Of a DNA stretch of 64,000 nucleotides, positions 24,104 through 32,963 are shown piece by piece. Position 1 is the stretch's first letter; each line of letters opens with the position of its first letter. This DNA is from Pseudomonas sp. G34 (GTDB taxonomy: Bacteria; Pseudomonadota; Gammaproteobacteria; Pseudomonadales; Pseudomonadaceae): contig NZ_JAVHZV010000029.1 of NCBI RefSeq assembly GCF_031119625.1, positions 434,001 through 498,000 on the forward strand, given 5' to 3'. Below the pieces are notes generated by a model. That model saw only the letters and a list, made by a program, of their open reading frames with translations, ran no database searches and had not been told where the DNA came from. Both the position numbers and the translations under genes were made by a program.

Positions 24104-24148
24104 TTCAGGGTGGATCGGTCTACAGCCCTTTGAAATCAGCCACTTACA

Positions 24149-24233
24149 TGGTGCGGACGGAGAGACTCGAACTCTCACGCCTTGCGGCGCTGGAACCTAA
24201 ATCCAGTGTGTCTACCAATTCCACCACGTCCGC
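24149..24233 (-). tRNA. tRNA-Leu(UAG), prophage target
   Basis: An 85-base class II tRNA with encoded CCA. The acceptor stem is GCGGACG / CGTCCGC; the anticodon stem CTGGA/TCCAG holds the loop TTTAGGT, giving anticodon UAG (reads CUA and wobbles). The variable arm is long, as in tRNA-Leu. The prophage lies against its 3' end and leaves the gene complete. Confidence 0.96.
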
Positions 24234-24255
24234 GTGGTAATACTGTTTACAAACA

Positions 24256-24287
24256 AAAACGCCAGGCTTTTAAGGGCCTGGCGTTTT
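24256..24287 (-). terminator. Terminator between tRNA-His and tRNA-Leu
   Basis: Inverted repeat AAAACGCCAGGC / GCCTGGCGTTTT, with a T run on the minus strand. It lies downstream of tRNA-His and upstream of tRNA-Leu, so tRNA-Leu would depend on readthrough, processing or its own promoter. It also has T residues on the plus side. Confidence 0.75.
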
Positions 24288-24294
24288 CAGAATA

Positions 24295-24371
24295 TGGGGT
24301 GGACGAAGGGGATCGAACCCTCGACACCAGGAGCCACAATCCTGTGCTCTACCAACTGAGCTACGCCCACC
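24295..24371 (-). tRNA. tRNA-His(GUG)
   Basis: A 77-base tRNA including the extra G at position -1 opposite the discriminator C, a tRNA-His hallmark. Anticodon stem CAGGA/TCCTG with loop TTGTGGC gives anticodon GUG. CCA is encoded. Confidence 0.96.
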
Positions 24372-24411
24372 ATATTGCGTTACTGCTTTTCACTTGTGCC
24401 GACACACCTAG

Positions 24412-24488
24412 TGGCGCACCCGGCAGGACTCGAACCTGCGACCATCCGCTTAGAAGGCGGATGCTCTATCCAGCTGAGCTACGGGCAC
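24412..24488 (-). tRNA. tRNA-Arg(UCU)
   Basis: A 77-base tRNA with encoded CCA. Anticodon stem TCCGC/GCGGA with loop CTTCTAA gives anticodon UCU (reads AGA/AGG). It is the first gene of the Arg-His-Leu cluster, downstream of a strong promoter at 24595-24623. Confidence 0.96.
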
Positions 24489-24594
24489 TTATCCATCCAC
24501 CAGAGCAGACTTCAAGCTTCGGCTAGTGCGGCGACTTTCGTTGCTGCCGTTGCCACTTTACCCTGTCACTTGCTGTGCTCGCCAAGTGGTGCGC

Positions 24595-24623
24595 ATCTTA
24601 TAGAGGCGCCCTAGGGGCGTCAA
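24595..24623 (-). promoter_or_regulatory. Sigma-70 promoter of the tRNA cluster
   Basis: On the minus strand TTGACG and TAAGAT are separated by exactly 17 bases, and a GC-rich discriminator (GCGCACC) follows, as in stable-RNA promoters under stringent control. It lies about 107 bases upstream of tRNA-Arg. Confidence 0.8.
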
Positions 24624-24755
24624 CACCCAAATCGAAAAAAATTCAGCTAGATAAAGGAGTTACACCAAATCTGCGTTCTGCCGCCTTTGCCCTTCCTTAA
24701 TGCCATGCGAGAATGCGCGTCCTTTTTTCTCCCTTTCGATGGTTAACCAAGCGCA

Positions 24756-25610
24756 ATGACCGCACAACTGATAGATGGCAAAGCGATTGCCGCCAATATC
24801 CGCCAGCAGATCGCCCAGCGCGTCGCCGAACGACGCCAGCAAGGACTGCGCGCACCCGGCCTGGCAGTGATCCTGGTCGGCAGCGACCCCGCCTCTCAGG
24901 TTTATGTCGCGCACAAGCGCAAGGATTGCGAGGAAGTCGGCTTTATCTCCCGCGCCTACGACCTCGGCGCCGAAACCAGCCAGGATGACCTGCGCGACCT
25001 GATCGACTCGCTGAACGAAGACGCCAGCATCGACGGCATTCTGCTGCAGTTGCCGCTGCCGGCCCACCTCGACGCCTCGCTGCTGCTCGAGCGCATTCGC
25101 CCGGACAAGGACGTGGACGGTTTCCATCCTTATAACATCGGCCGCCTGGCCCAGCGCATGCCGCTGCTGCGCCCCTGCACGCCCAAGGGCATCATGACCC
25201 TGCTGGCCAGCACCGGCCAGGATCTCTACGGCATGCACGCCGTGGTGGTGGGCGCCTCGAATATCGTTGGCCGGCCGATGGCGCTGGAGCTGCTGCTCGG
25301 CGGCTGCACCGTGACCATCACTCACCGTTTCACCAAGGACCTGGCTGGCCACGTAGGCCAGGCCGATATCGTCGTGGTCGCGGCGGGCAAGCCCGGGCTG
25401 GTCAAGGGCGAGTGGGTGAAGGAAGGTGCGATCGTCATCGACGTCGGCATCAACCGGCAGGCCGATGGCAAGCTGATCGGCGACGTGGTCCATGAAACCG
25501 CCCTGCCCCGCGCCGGCTGGATCACCCCGGTGCCCGGCGGCGTCGGCCCGATGACCCGCGCCTGCCTGCTGGAAAACACCCTGCACGCCGCGGAACACCT
25601 GCACGCCTGA
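24756..25610 (+). CDS. folD: Bifunctional methylene-THF dehydrogenase/cyclohydrolase FolD
   Basis: A 284-residue enzyme that oxidises 5,10-methylene-tetrahydrofolate with NADP and hydrolyses the product to 10-formyl-THF in the cytosol. The catalytic Lys motif is VYVAHKRKDCEEVG (about 51-64). VDGFHPYNIGRL and the Rossmann motif VVVGASNIVGRPMALELL are conserved, as is the C-terminal TPVPGGVGPMTRA. The length is normal for FolD. It is divergent from the tRNA cluster, as in other Pseudomonas genomes, and is followed by a terminator at 25627-25653. Confidence 0.97.
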   Translation: MTAQLIDGKAIAANIRQQIAQRVAERRQQGLRAPGLAVILVGSDPASQVYVAHKRKDCEEVGFISRAYDLGAETSQDDLRDLIDSLNEDASIDGILLQLPLPAHLDASLLLERIRPDKDVDGFHPYNIGRLAQRMPLLRPCTPKGIMTLLASTGQDLYGMHAVVVGASNIVGRPMALELLLGGCTVTITHRFTKDLAGHVGQADIVVVAAGKPGLVKGEWVKEGAIVIDVGINRQADGKLIGDVVHETALPRAGWITPVPGGVGPMTRACLLENTLHAAEHLHA

Positions 25611-25626
25611 CGGCTCTGCCGCTGCG

Positions 25627-25653
25627 AAAACGGCGTCCATAGGGCGCCGTTTT
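25627..25653. terminator. Bidirectional terminator between folD and the helicase gene
   Basis: AAAACGGCG / CGCCGTTTT stem with a 9-base loop between the convergent folD and helicase genes; T runs serve both strands. Confidence 0.88.
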
Positions 25654-25657
25654 CATT

Positions 25658-27592
25658 TCAGCTCAGCGCGCGGGTGGCGCCCTGGGGCTTGCGCACGAAC
25701 CACAGCACCCGGCTGACGCCGCGGGTCACCGCCACATAACCGAGGCGCAAGCTCTCGTCCGCCATCGCCTGGTCATAGTTGTTGGCGAAGAAGCCGCAGT
25801 AGGCGTACAGCGCATTACGCAAGGGATGGGGCGTGGTTGGCAGGCAGTCGTCGACGATGATCGCCACCTCGGCCTGCAGACCCTTGGCACGGTGGATGGT
25901 ATAGGCCTTGACGGGCAACTTGCGGTCGAGCCCGGCCTGTATGTCCTTCAGGGTGTCGTTGCGCCGCCCCAGCAATAGCACGGCGGTACGCTCCCGGGAA
26001 TCGATCGAACGCGCATAGTCGCATTGCGCCGTGATTTCGCTGTGCAGCGCGCTCAGATCGCGGGCCAGATCGAACGGCGTTACCAGCTTCACCCCATGAC
26101 TGCCTGGCGGCGCGCTGCGGATCGCCACCGTCGCCTTGTCCTGCTTGAAGGCCACCTCGCCGAGTATCGATTCGGCAGCGCGGATCACCGGCTCGACGGA
26201 GCGATAGTTGGCTTGCAGCAGCAGCACCGCGCTCTTGCCCCTGCCTTTGCTCGGGAAGTGCCGGTCGAAGGCCATGAACAGCTCCGGCGAGCTGCCCCGC
26301 CAGCCGTAGATCGACTGCCAGTCGTCGCCAATGGCCATCAGGCTCACCGCCGTTGCCGTGCCGGCCAGGCGCCTGTGCACGGCCTGTAGCCATTGCACGA
26401 TCTGCGGCGAGACGTCCTGGAACTCATCGATCAACAGATGGGAAAAGCTCGCCAGCCTCTCTGCATCCAGGCGCCCATCACCCTCATCGAGCCGCTGCGT
26501 CAGTTGCTGGAAGGCGCCATTGAAGGTCATCAGGCCCTGCTGGCTCAGCTGCTGGGCAAAGGCCTTCCAGAATGCCTGCAGCGCCAGCAGGAAGGTTCGC
26601 TCGGCTGGCGAGCAGGCCAGCGCTGCCACGGCCATCTGCTCGATACGAATGCCGATGCTTTCGATAAAACCCGCCTGCCCGTAAAACACCTCGAACAAGG
26701 GAGCGGCGTGCAACTCACCCGGTAACCTGAACGGCTGCATCGGCGCCTTGGGCAGGGCCTTTTGCGGATCGGGCGGCTGGGAGCCGAGCAGTTCGTGAAC
26801 CCAGCCGCGAAACGCCGGGTCATCGGCGTAGCAGGCCTGGTAGGCGTCCTTGAGCAGGCGCGTTTGCGCGGGGCCCAGACGCCCGCCGGCCAAGGGATTG
26901 TCCGGCTCGCTTGCCGACGCCTGCTTGTCGCCCAACTGCTCGAACCAGACGGGATTGCCCAGCACCTCGCGCGCCAGCACACCCATCGCCGAGTGGAAGG
27001 TGCGCACGCACTGGCGCACCGCCTGCGCGTCGACCGGCGACTGCCAGAAGCCGAGCACGCTCGTCAGTCGCTCACGCAACTCGGCGCAGGAGGCATTGGT
27101 GAAGGAGATCACCGTCAGCCGCTGCGGCTCGACATTCAGGTGGCAAAGCATGAACACCACGCGCAGCACCAGAGTCGTCGATTTGCCCGAGCCAGCGCCG
27201 GCAAAGATGCGCGTCAGTGGCTGGCGACAGAGGATCATCGCCCACTGCTCATCGGACGGCGCGCCGATGATGCCGGCAGCGGCGGCGCGCGCTACGGTCT
27301 CGCGCATCGCCTGCTCCTGGGCCGCGGTAACCTTGATCGCCGCTGCCGAGTAGATGCCGGCGCTAGCGCGCCTTACCGGCTTTTTTGTTGCCGGTTCTCC
27401 TTTGCCTTTACTGGCACCAGCCCCCTTTACCCCGGGTTTTGCCGCTGCGGCCTTTTTCTTCACCAGCGGCTTTTTCGCCACTGCTTTGGCGCGCTCGGCA
27501 GCGGCATGCTTCTCGGCTTCAAGGTAAGCGGCGGTACGCGGAAAGTAGCGCGCCAGGGTGTTGGAGAGCAGCAATTTGTAGCGGGTCAGCAT
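25658..27592 (-). CDS. UvrD/Rep-like superfamily 1 helicase
   Basis: A 644-residue protein. The first 80 residues are a Lys/Ala/Gly-rich unstructured extension. Walker A is AGAGSGKST (131-139). Then come LLIDEFQDVSPQ (motif II), AIGDDWQSIYGWRG (motif III) and IHRAKGLQAEVAIIVDD (motif V). These are SF1A 3'-5' helicase motifs. It is shorter than UvrD or Rep and lacks a RecB-type nuclease domain, so it is probably a DNA repair helicase of the helicase IV-like group. It lies downstream of cysS but is separated by a strong terminator. Confidence 0.9.
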   Translation of the reverse strand: MLTRYKLLLSNTLARYFPRTAAYLEAEKHAAAERAKAVAKKPLVKKKAAAAKPGVKGAGASKGKGEPATKKPVRRASAGIYSAAAIKVTAAQEQAMRETVARAAAAGIIGAPSDEQWAMILCRQPLTRIFAGAGSGKSTTLVLRVVFMLCHLNVEPQRLTVISFTNASCAELRERLTSVLGFWQSPVDAQAVRQCVRTFHSAMGVLAREVLGNPVWFEQLGDKQASASEPDNPLAGGRLGPAQTRLLKDAYQACYADDPAFRGWVHELLGSQPPDPQKALPKAPMQPFRLPGELHAAPLFEVFYGQAGFIESIGIRIEQMAVAALACSPAERTFLLALQAFWKAFAQQLSQQGLMTFNGAFQQLTQRLDEGDGRLDAERLASFSHLLIDEFQDVSPQIVQWLQAVHRRLAGTATAVSLMAIGDDWQSIYGWRGSSPELFMAFDRHFPSKGRGKSAVLLLQANYRSVEPVIRAAESILGEVAFKQDKATVAIRSAPPGSHGVKLVTPFDLARDLSALHSEITAQCDYARSIDSRERTAVLLLGRRNDTLKDIQAGLDRKLPVKAYTIHRAKGLQAEVAIIVDDCLPTTPHPLRNALYAYCGFFANNYDQAMADESLRLGYVAVTRGVSRVLWFVRKPQGATRALS

Positions 27593-27632
27593 GGGGTTTC
27601 CGTGGCGTTTGCGGGGTAAGCGTCTGGAAATG

Positions 27633-27657
27633 AAAAGGCCGCTTACGCGGCCTTTTT
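27633..27657 (-). terminator. Terminator after cysS
   Basis: AAAAGGCCGC / GCGGCCTTTTT stem with a short TTAC loop, just downstream of cysS and upstream of the helicase gene on the same strand. It can work in both directions. Confidence 0.9.
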
Positions 27658-27672
27658 GGGTGTAGTGCGCGA

Positions 27673-29058
27673 TTATTCAGCAAGGCGCCAGGTGGTACCA
27701 CCCTTGCCATCCTCGAGCACCACGCCGAGGGCGGTAATATGATCGCGAATGCGGTCGCTTTCCGCCCAGTTCTTCTCGGCACGGGCCTGCAGCCGCGCGG
27801 CGATCAGCGCTTCGACTTCAGCGGCATCGACCTTGCCGGCAGCACCGGCCTGGAGGAAGCCCTCGGGTTCGAGCTGCAACACGCCGAGCACGCTGGCCAG
27901 CTGCTTGAGCTGTGCGGCCAGGCCAGCCGCCGCTTGCAGATCCGACTCGCGCAGGCGATTGACCTCGCGGATCATCTCGAACAAGACGGCGCAGGCTTCC
28001 GGCGAATTGAAATCGTCGTCCATCGCCGCGCTGAAGCGTTCGACGAAGGCTTCACCACCGGCAGGCTGAGCCTCCGGCAGCCCCTTGAGGCCATTGTAGA
28101 AACGCTCCAGGGCGCCCTTGGCTTCGCGCAGGCTTTCTTCCGAATAGTTGATCGGGCTGCGGTAGTGGCTGGACACCAGGAGGTAGCGCACCACCTCGGG
28201 GTGATATTTCTCCAGCACCTCGCGGATGGTGAAGAAGTTGCCCAGGCTCTTGGACATCTTCTCGCCATCCACGCGCACCGCGCCGGCGTGCATCCAGGCG
28301 TTGGCGTACTGCTTGCCGGTGGCTGCCTCGCTCTGCGCGATCTCGTTCTCGTGGTGCGGGAACACCAGGTCCGGGCCGCCGCCGTGAATGTCGAAGGTCT
28401 CGCCCAGGCAGCAGGTGGACATCACCGAGCACTCGATATGCCAGCCCGGACGGCCCTGGCCCCAGGGCGAATCCCAGCTTGGCTCGCCCGGCTTGGCGCC
28501 CTTCCAGAGCACGAAGTCCAGCGGATCCTCCTTGATTTCGTCGACCTCGATGCGCGCGCCGATCTTCAGCTCGTCGATCTTGCGACGCGACAGCTTGCCG
28601 TAGCCTTCGAACTTGCCGACGCGGTAGTACACGTCGCCATTGCCGGGGGCGTAGGCATAGCCCTTGTCGATCAGGGTCTGGATCATCTGGTGCATGCCGG
28701 CGATATGGCCGGTGGCGCGCGGCTCGAGATCCGGGCGCAGCACGCTCAGCCGCGCTTCGTCTTCATGCATCGCCGCGATCATGCGCTCGACCAGCGCCTC
28801 GAACGGCTCGCCGTTTTCATTGGCGCGCTTGATGATCTTGTCGTCGATATCGGTGATGTTGCGAACGTAGGTCACGTCATAGCCGCGATGACGCAGCCAG
28901 CGGGTGACCACGTCGAAGGCGACCATCACCCGGGCATGGCCGATGTGGCAGAAGTCGTACACGGTCATGCCGCACACGTACATGCGCACCTGATTACCAA
29001 CCAGCGGCTTGAGCGGTTCCTTGACCTTGCTGAGGGTGTTGTAAATGCTCAGTGCCAT
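27673..29058 (-). CDS. cysS: Cysteinyl-tRNA synthetase
   Basis: A 461-residue class I aminoacyl-tRNA synthetase. Zinc-site Cys29 (MYVCG) is followed by the HIGH motif at 38-41. WHIECSVMS supplies a further zinc/substrate Cys, and KMSKSLGNFFT is the KMSKS loop. FPHHENEIAQSEA holds the remaining zinc ligands. The length matches E. coli CysS. Its ATG directly abuts the glnS stop, so glnS-cysS form an operon. Confidence 0.98.
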   Translation of the reverse strand: MALSIYNTLSKVKEPLKPLVGNQVRMYVCGMTVYDFCHIGHARVMVAFDVVTRWLRHRGYDVTYVRNITDIDDKIIKRANENGEPFEALVERMIAAMHEDEARLSVLRPDLEPRATGHIAGMHQMIQTLIDKGYAYAPGNGDVYYRVGKFEGYGKLSRRKIDELKIGARIEVDEIKEDPLDFVLWKGAKPGEPSWDSPWGQGRPGWHIECSVMSTCCLGETFDIHGGGPDLVFPHHENEIAQSEAATGKQYANAWMHAGAVRVDGEKMSKSLGNFFTIREVLEKYHPEVVRYLLVSSHYRSPINYSEESLREAKGALERFYNGLKGLPEAQPAGGEAFVERFSAAMDDDFNSPEACAVLFEMIREVNRLRESDLQAAAGLAAQLKQLASVLGVLQLEPEGFLQAGAAGKVDAAEVEALIAARLQARAEKNWAESDRIRDHITALGVVLEDGKGGTTWRLAE

Positions 29059-30735
29059 TTACTGCCCCCAGGAATCGCGCAGGGTAACGGTGCGGTTGAA
29101 CACCAATGCGTCCGGCTTGGAATCCTTGTCCAGGCAGAAGTAGCCTTCGCGCTCGAACTGGAAGCGATCCTCGGCGCCGGCCTGGGCCAGCGACGGCTCG
29201 GCGCGGCAGCCGGTGAGCACCACCAGCGATTCGGGGTTGATGTTGTCGAGGAAGCTGCCGCCCTGCTCGCCATCTTCACCGGCCTTCTCCGGGTTGGCGG
29301 AGCGGAACAGGCGATCATAGAGGCGCACTTCGCACTCGACGCTGCCTGCAGCCGGCACCCAGTGGATCACGCCCTTGACCTTGCGACCTTCCGGGTTCTT
29401 GCCCAGGGTGTTCTCGTCATAGCTGCAGCGCAGCTCGACGATGTTGCCGGCGGCGTCCTTGATCGCTTCATCGGCGCGGATCACGTAGCTGCCGCGCAGG
29501 CGCGCTTCGCCGCCTGGCACCAGGCGCTTGAAGCCGTCCGGCGGGGTTTCTTCGAAATCGCTGGCGTCGATGTAGATCTCGCGGCTGAACGGCAGCATGC
29601 GGGTGCCCATGTCCTGCTTGGGATGACGCGGCAGCTCCAGGTTCTCGACCTGGCCTTCGGGGTAGTTGGTGATCACTACCTTGAGCGGCTTGAGCACGCA
29701 CATGGCGCGCGAGGCGTTGGCGTCCAGGTCTTCGCGGATGGCGAACTCCAGCATGCCGATATCCACCAGGCCCCCGGCGCGGTTGACGCCGATCATGTCG
29801 CAGAAGGTGCGGATCGAAGCCGGCGTGTAACCACGGCGACGGTAGCCCGAGAGCGTCGACATGCGCGGGTCATCCCAGCCGTTGACGTGCTTCTCGTCGA
29901 CCAGTTGCTTGAGCTTGCGCTTGCTGGTGATGGTGTAGTTCAGGTTCAGGCGGGCGAATTCGTACTGGCGCGGTTGCGCCGGCACCGGCAGGTTGGCCAG
30001 GAACCACTCGTACAGCGGGCGGTGATCCTCGAATTCCAGGGTGCAGATCGAGTGGGTCACGCCTTCGATGGCATCGGACTGGCCATGGGTGAAGTCGTAG
30101 CTCGGGTAGATGCACCACTTGTCGCCGGTCTGGTGGTGATGGGCGTGGCGGATGCGGTAGAGGATCGGGTCGCGCAGGTTCATGTTGCGCGAGGCCATGT
30201 CGATCTTGGCACGCAGGGAACGGGCGCCGTCCGGGAACTCGCCAGCCTTCATGCGGGCGAACAGGTCGAGGTTCTCCTCGACGCTGCGCTCGCGATAGGG
30301 GCTGTTCTTGCCGGGGGTATTCAGGGTGCCGCGGTATTCGCGCGCTTCGTCCGGGGTCAGGTCGTCGACGTAAGCCTTGCCAGCCTTGATCAGCTCGACG
30401 GCCCAGTCGTGCAACTGGTCGAAGTAGTTGGAGGCGTAGCGTTCTTCACCTGCCCACTTGAAGCCCAGCCACTGGACGTCGGCCTTGATGGCGTCGATGT
30501 ATTCCTGGTCTTCCTTGGCCGGGTTGGTGTCGTCGAAACGCAGGTTGCACTCGCCACCGAATTCCTGGGCCAGGCCGAAGTTCAGGCAGATCGACTTGGC
30601 ATGGCCGATGTGCAGGTAGCCATTGGGCTCCGGCGGGAAACGGGTGATGATCTTGGCGTGCTTGCCAGCGTCCAGGTCGGCCTGAACGATGGGCAGCAGG
30701 AAGTTGGCAGCTTTTTCGACGGTGGGCTTGCTCAT
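29059..30735 (-). CDS. glnS: Glutaminyl-tRNA synthetase
   Basis: A 558-residue class I synthetase that charges tRNA-Gln. PPEPNGYLHIGHAKS carries HIGH at 42-45, and ITSKRKLKQLV is the KMSKS-equivalent. The C-terminal half has the beta-barrel anticodon-binding domain (GVIHWVPAA is diagnostic). The start chosen (MSKPTVEKAA) has AAGGACACC upstream; an in-frame extension of ten residues is less likely. It is divergent from ppiB and followed directly by cysS. Confidence 0.98.
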   Translation of the reverse strand: MSKPTVEKAANFLLPIVQADLDAGKHAKIITRFPPEPNGYLHIGHAKSICLNFGLAQEFGGECNLRFDDTNPAKEDQEYIDAIKADVQWLGFKWAGEERYASNYFDQLHDWAVELIKAGKAYVDDLTPDEAREYRGTLNTPGKNSPYRERSVEENLDLFARMKAGEFPDGARSLRAKIDMASRNMNLRDPILYRIRHAHHHQTGDKWCIYPSYDFTHGQSDAIEGVTHSICTLEFEDHRPLYEWFLANLPVPAQPRQYEFARLNLNYTITSKRKLKQLVDEKHVNGWDDPRMSTLSGYRRRGYTPASIRTFCDMIGVNRAGGLVDIGMLEFAIREDLDANASRAMCVLKPLKVVITNYPEGQVENLELPRHPKQDMGTRMLPFSREIYIDASDFEETPPDGFKRLVPGGEARLRGSYVIRADEAIKDAAGNIVELRCSYDENTLGKNPEGRKVKGVIHWVPAAGSVECEVRLYDRLFRSANPEKAGEDGEQGGSFLDNINPESLVVLTGCRAEPSLAQAGAEDRFQFEREGYFCLDKDSKPDALVFNRTVTLRDSWGQ

Positions 30736-30916
30736 GGTGTCCTTAGCGCGTGCGGATTGCGGCACAGGGTAGGCCGACTAAAACAAAGCGCTTATCATAG
30801 CCCAAGCTGTCAACCCCCTGACAGGCCTTGGTGCCTGCTCACTGACCTTCGGGCAGCATTAATGCCCCGGTCAGCCTGAAGCGGCCCGCGATTTTCTCGA
30901 CAGAGCGATTAAGCAC

Positions 30917-31411
30917 ATGATCAAGCTGAACACCAACCACGGCGTCATCACCCTCAAGCTGTTCGAAGACAAGGCGCCGGAAACCGTCGCCAACTTCAAG
31001 GAATACGTGAAGAGCGGCCATTACGACGGCACCGTGTTCCACCGCGTGATCGGCAACTTCATGATCCAGGGTGGTGGTTTCGAACCCGGCATGAAGCAGA
31101 AGCCGACCCGTGCGCCAATCAAGAACGAAGCCAACAACGGCCTCTCCAACAAGACCGGCACCGTGGCCATGGCCCGTACCATGGAGCCGCATTCGGCCTC
31201 CGCGCAGTTCTTCATCAACGTTGCCGACAACACCTTCCTCGACCACAGTGCACAGACCGTGCAGGGCTGGGGTTACGCGGTGTTCGGTGAAGTGGTCGAA
31301 GGCCTGGACGTGGTCGAAGCCATCAAGGGCGTCTCCACCACCATGAAATCCGGCCACCAGGACGTTCCGGCCGAAGACGTGATCATCGAGAAGGCCGAGA
31401 TCGTCGAGTGA
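30917..31411 (+). CDS. ppiB: Peptidyl-prolyl cis-trans isomerase B (cyclophilin)
   Basis: A 164-residue cytosolic cyclophilin without signal peptide. FHRVIGNFMIQGGGFEPG carries the catalytic Arg; SASAQFFINVADNTFLDH and a Trp-containing GWGYAVFGEVVEG complete the active site. It accelerates proline isomerisation in protein folding. The stop overlaps the GTG start of lpxH by four bases. It is divergent from glnS. Confidence 0.97.
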   Translation: MIKLNTNHGVITLKLFEDKAPETVANFKEYVKSGHYDGTVFHRVIGNFMIQGGGFEPGMKQKPTRAPIKNEANNGLSNKTGTVAMARTMEPHSASAQFFINVADNTFLDHSAQTVQGWGYAVFGEVVEGLDVVEAIKGVSTTMKSGHQDVPAEDVIIEKAEIVE

Positions 31412-32130
31412 TCCTGCTGATCTCCGACCTGCATCTTGAAGAGGAGCGCCCGGACATCACCCGGGCGTTCTTGCATTTTCTCGACACTCGCGCCCGCCAG
31501 GCCGAGGCGCTGTACATCCTCGGCGACTTTTTCGAAGTATGGATTGGCGACGACGCCATGAGCCCCTTTCAGCACGGCATCGCCGGGGCGCTGCGGCGCT
31601 TGAGCGACAGCGGCACACGCATCTACCTGATGCACGGCAACCGCGACTTTCTGCTCGGCAAGGCCTTCTGCCGCGAGGCAGGCTGCACCCTGCTCGGCGA
31701 GCCCCATACCGTTGAGCTGGCGGGCGAGAAGGTGCTGCTGATGCACGGCGACAGCCTGTGCACCCGGGATATCGGCTACCAGAAGATGCGCCGCCTGCTG
31801 CGCAACCCGCTGAGCCTGTTCATCCTGCGTAACCTGCCACTCAATACCCGGCACCAGCTGGCCCGCAAGCTGCGTTCGGAAAGCCGCTCGCAGACGCGCA
31901 TGAAGGCCAGCGATATCGTCGATGTCACGCCTGCTGAAGTGCAGCGGGTGATGGGCCGATATGGCGTCAAGACGCTGATCCACGGCCATACCCACCGCCC
32001 CGACGTGCATGCACTGCAGGTCGATGGCCAACCGGCGCGGCGTATCGTGTTGGGCGACTGGGACAAGTACGGCTGGGCGCTGCAGGTCGACAACAACGGC
32101 TTCAACCAGAGCCCCTTCGCCCTGGCATGA
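31408..32130 (+). CDS. lpxH: UDP-2,3-diacylglucosamine diphosphatase
   Basis: A 240-residue metallophosphoesterase that makes lipid X in lipid A synthesis at the inner membrane face. Metal-binding motifs are ISDLHLEEERP, LGDFFEVWIGDD, HGNRDFLLG, LMHGDSLC and the terminal HGHTHRP. It begins with GTG within the ppiB stop, and the length is as in other LpxH. It is convergent with miaE, with a hairpin between. Confidence 0.97.
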   Translation: MILLISDLHLEEERPDITRAFLHFLDTRARQAEALYILGDFFEVWIGDDAMSPFQHGIAGALRRLSDSGTRIYLMHGNRDFLLGKAFCREAGCTLLGEPHTVELAGEKVLLMHGDSLCTRDIGYQKMRRLLRNPLSLFILRNLPLNTRHQLARKLRSESRSQTRMKASDIVDVTPAEVQRVMGRYGVKTLIHGHTHRPDVHALQVDGQPARRIVLGDWDKYGWALQVDNNGFNQSPFALA

Positions 32131-32141
32131 ACCCCAGGTAA

Positions 32142-32169
32142 CCCGGCGTTGAGCGAAGCGATAGCCGGG
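32142..32169. repeat. Hairpin between lpxH and miaE (REP-like)
   Basis: CCCGGC and GCCGGG enclose a 16-base loop (GTTGAGCGAAGCGATA). There is no T run, so it resembles a small REP-like element between convergent genes more than a Rho-independent terminator. Confidence 0.5.
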
Positions 32170-32171
32170 AA

Positions 32172-32897
32172 TTATCGGCCGACGAAGCCCGCCTGCGCCT
32201 GCGGAACGCCGCTGTGGAAGCGAAACTCCGTATCGGGTGACTCGATGAGCTCCTGCTCCACCGCCCTCACCCGCTCGATGACCTGATCGACATCCGCCGC
32301 CTCGCCATACTGGTAGGCCAGCTTCAGGTAGCCCTGAAAGTGCCGCGCTTCGCTTTTCAGCAAGCCGAAGTAGAACTTGCCGAGCTCGTCGTCCAGGTGC
32401 GGCACCACTGCCTCGAAGCGCTCGCAGCTACGCGCCTCGATAAAGGCGCCGACCACCAGGGTGTCGACCAGCTTGTAGGGTTCGTGATTGCGCGTCACCT
32501 TGCGCAGCCCTGACGCGTAACGCGCCGCCGACACCGGGCGCAGGCCGATCTTGCGGCGCTTCATGATGCGCAGCACCTGCTCGTGGTGTACCAGCTCCTC
32601 GCGGGCCAGGCGCGACATCATGTTGATCAGGTCGGCGTGGCAGCTGTACTTGGCGATCAGGCTCAGCGCCGTGCTGGCGGCCTTGAACTCGCAGTTCTTG
32701 TGGTCGATCAGCATGATGTCCTGGTTGGCCAGGGCAGCATCGACCCAGGCCTGGGGCGTGCGGCAACCAAGAAACTCGTGGATTTCCGGCAGGCTCGGCG
32801 TGGCGCTGCGGCGGCTGGGTGATGGCTGATCGGGAGCGGTGGCTGGAAACAACACGGGTATGGGCTCTGGCGGCTGGCTAAGTGGTAAGCCGGCCAT
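32172..32897 (-). CDS. miaE: tRNA-(ms2io6A37)-hydroxylase MiaE
   Basis: A 241-residue ferritin-like diiron enzyme that hydroxylates ms2i6A at position 37 of tRNAs reading U-starting codons. Iron ligands are in CEFKAAST, REELVHHEQVL, IEARSCERFE and KSEARHFQGY. The first 40 residues are Pro/Ser-rich and longer than usual, so the true start may be the second in-frame candidate nearer PSLPEIHEFLG. It is convergent with lpxH. Confidence 0.95.
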   Translation of the reverse strand: MAGLPLSQPPEPIPVLFPATAPDQPSPSRRSATPSLPEIHEFLGCRTPQAWVDAALANQDIMLIDHKNCEFKAASTALSLIAKYSCHADLINMMSRLAREELVHHEQVLRIMKRRKIGLRPVSAARYASGLRKVTRNHEPYKLVDTLVVGAFIEARSCERFEAVVPHLDDELGKFYFGLLKSEARHFQGYLKLAYQYGEAADVDQVIERVRAVEQELIESPDTEFRFHSGVPQAQAGFVGR

Positions 32898-32963
32898 TAT
32901 AGGGCCGCCAAAGCGGCGCGTCCTGTCTATCGGCCCGCGCCGCTTGTGGCTGGGTCGGCCGGC

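Larger units (their letters stand above)
1..24148. mobile_element. P2-like prophage (right part), integrated at tRNA-Leu
   Basis: A continuous block of phage genes runs from the window start to the 3' end of tRNA-Leu at 24149. Tail genes are in P2 order (fibre, Tfa, FI, FII, E, E', T, U, D), followed by SOS and cargo genes, a repressor with divergent cox/cII-like genes, an Ogr-like activator, replication genes and a tyrosine integrase next to the tRNA. Capsid, lysis and packaging genes and the left attachment site must lie upstream of base 1. The presence of integrase, replication genes and repressor argues for a full prophage rather than an R-type pyocin. The exact att core cannot be defined without the left junction. 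Confidence 0.93.

Noticed and set aside
27739..30879. A plus-strand open frame of over 1000 codons across cysS and glnS
   Set aside because: It is antisense to two unmistakable synthetase genes and has the composition of a high-GC shadow frame; no domain is visible.
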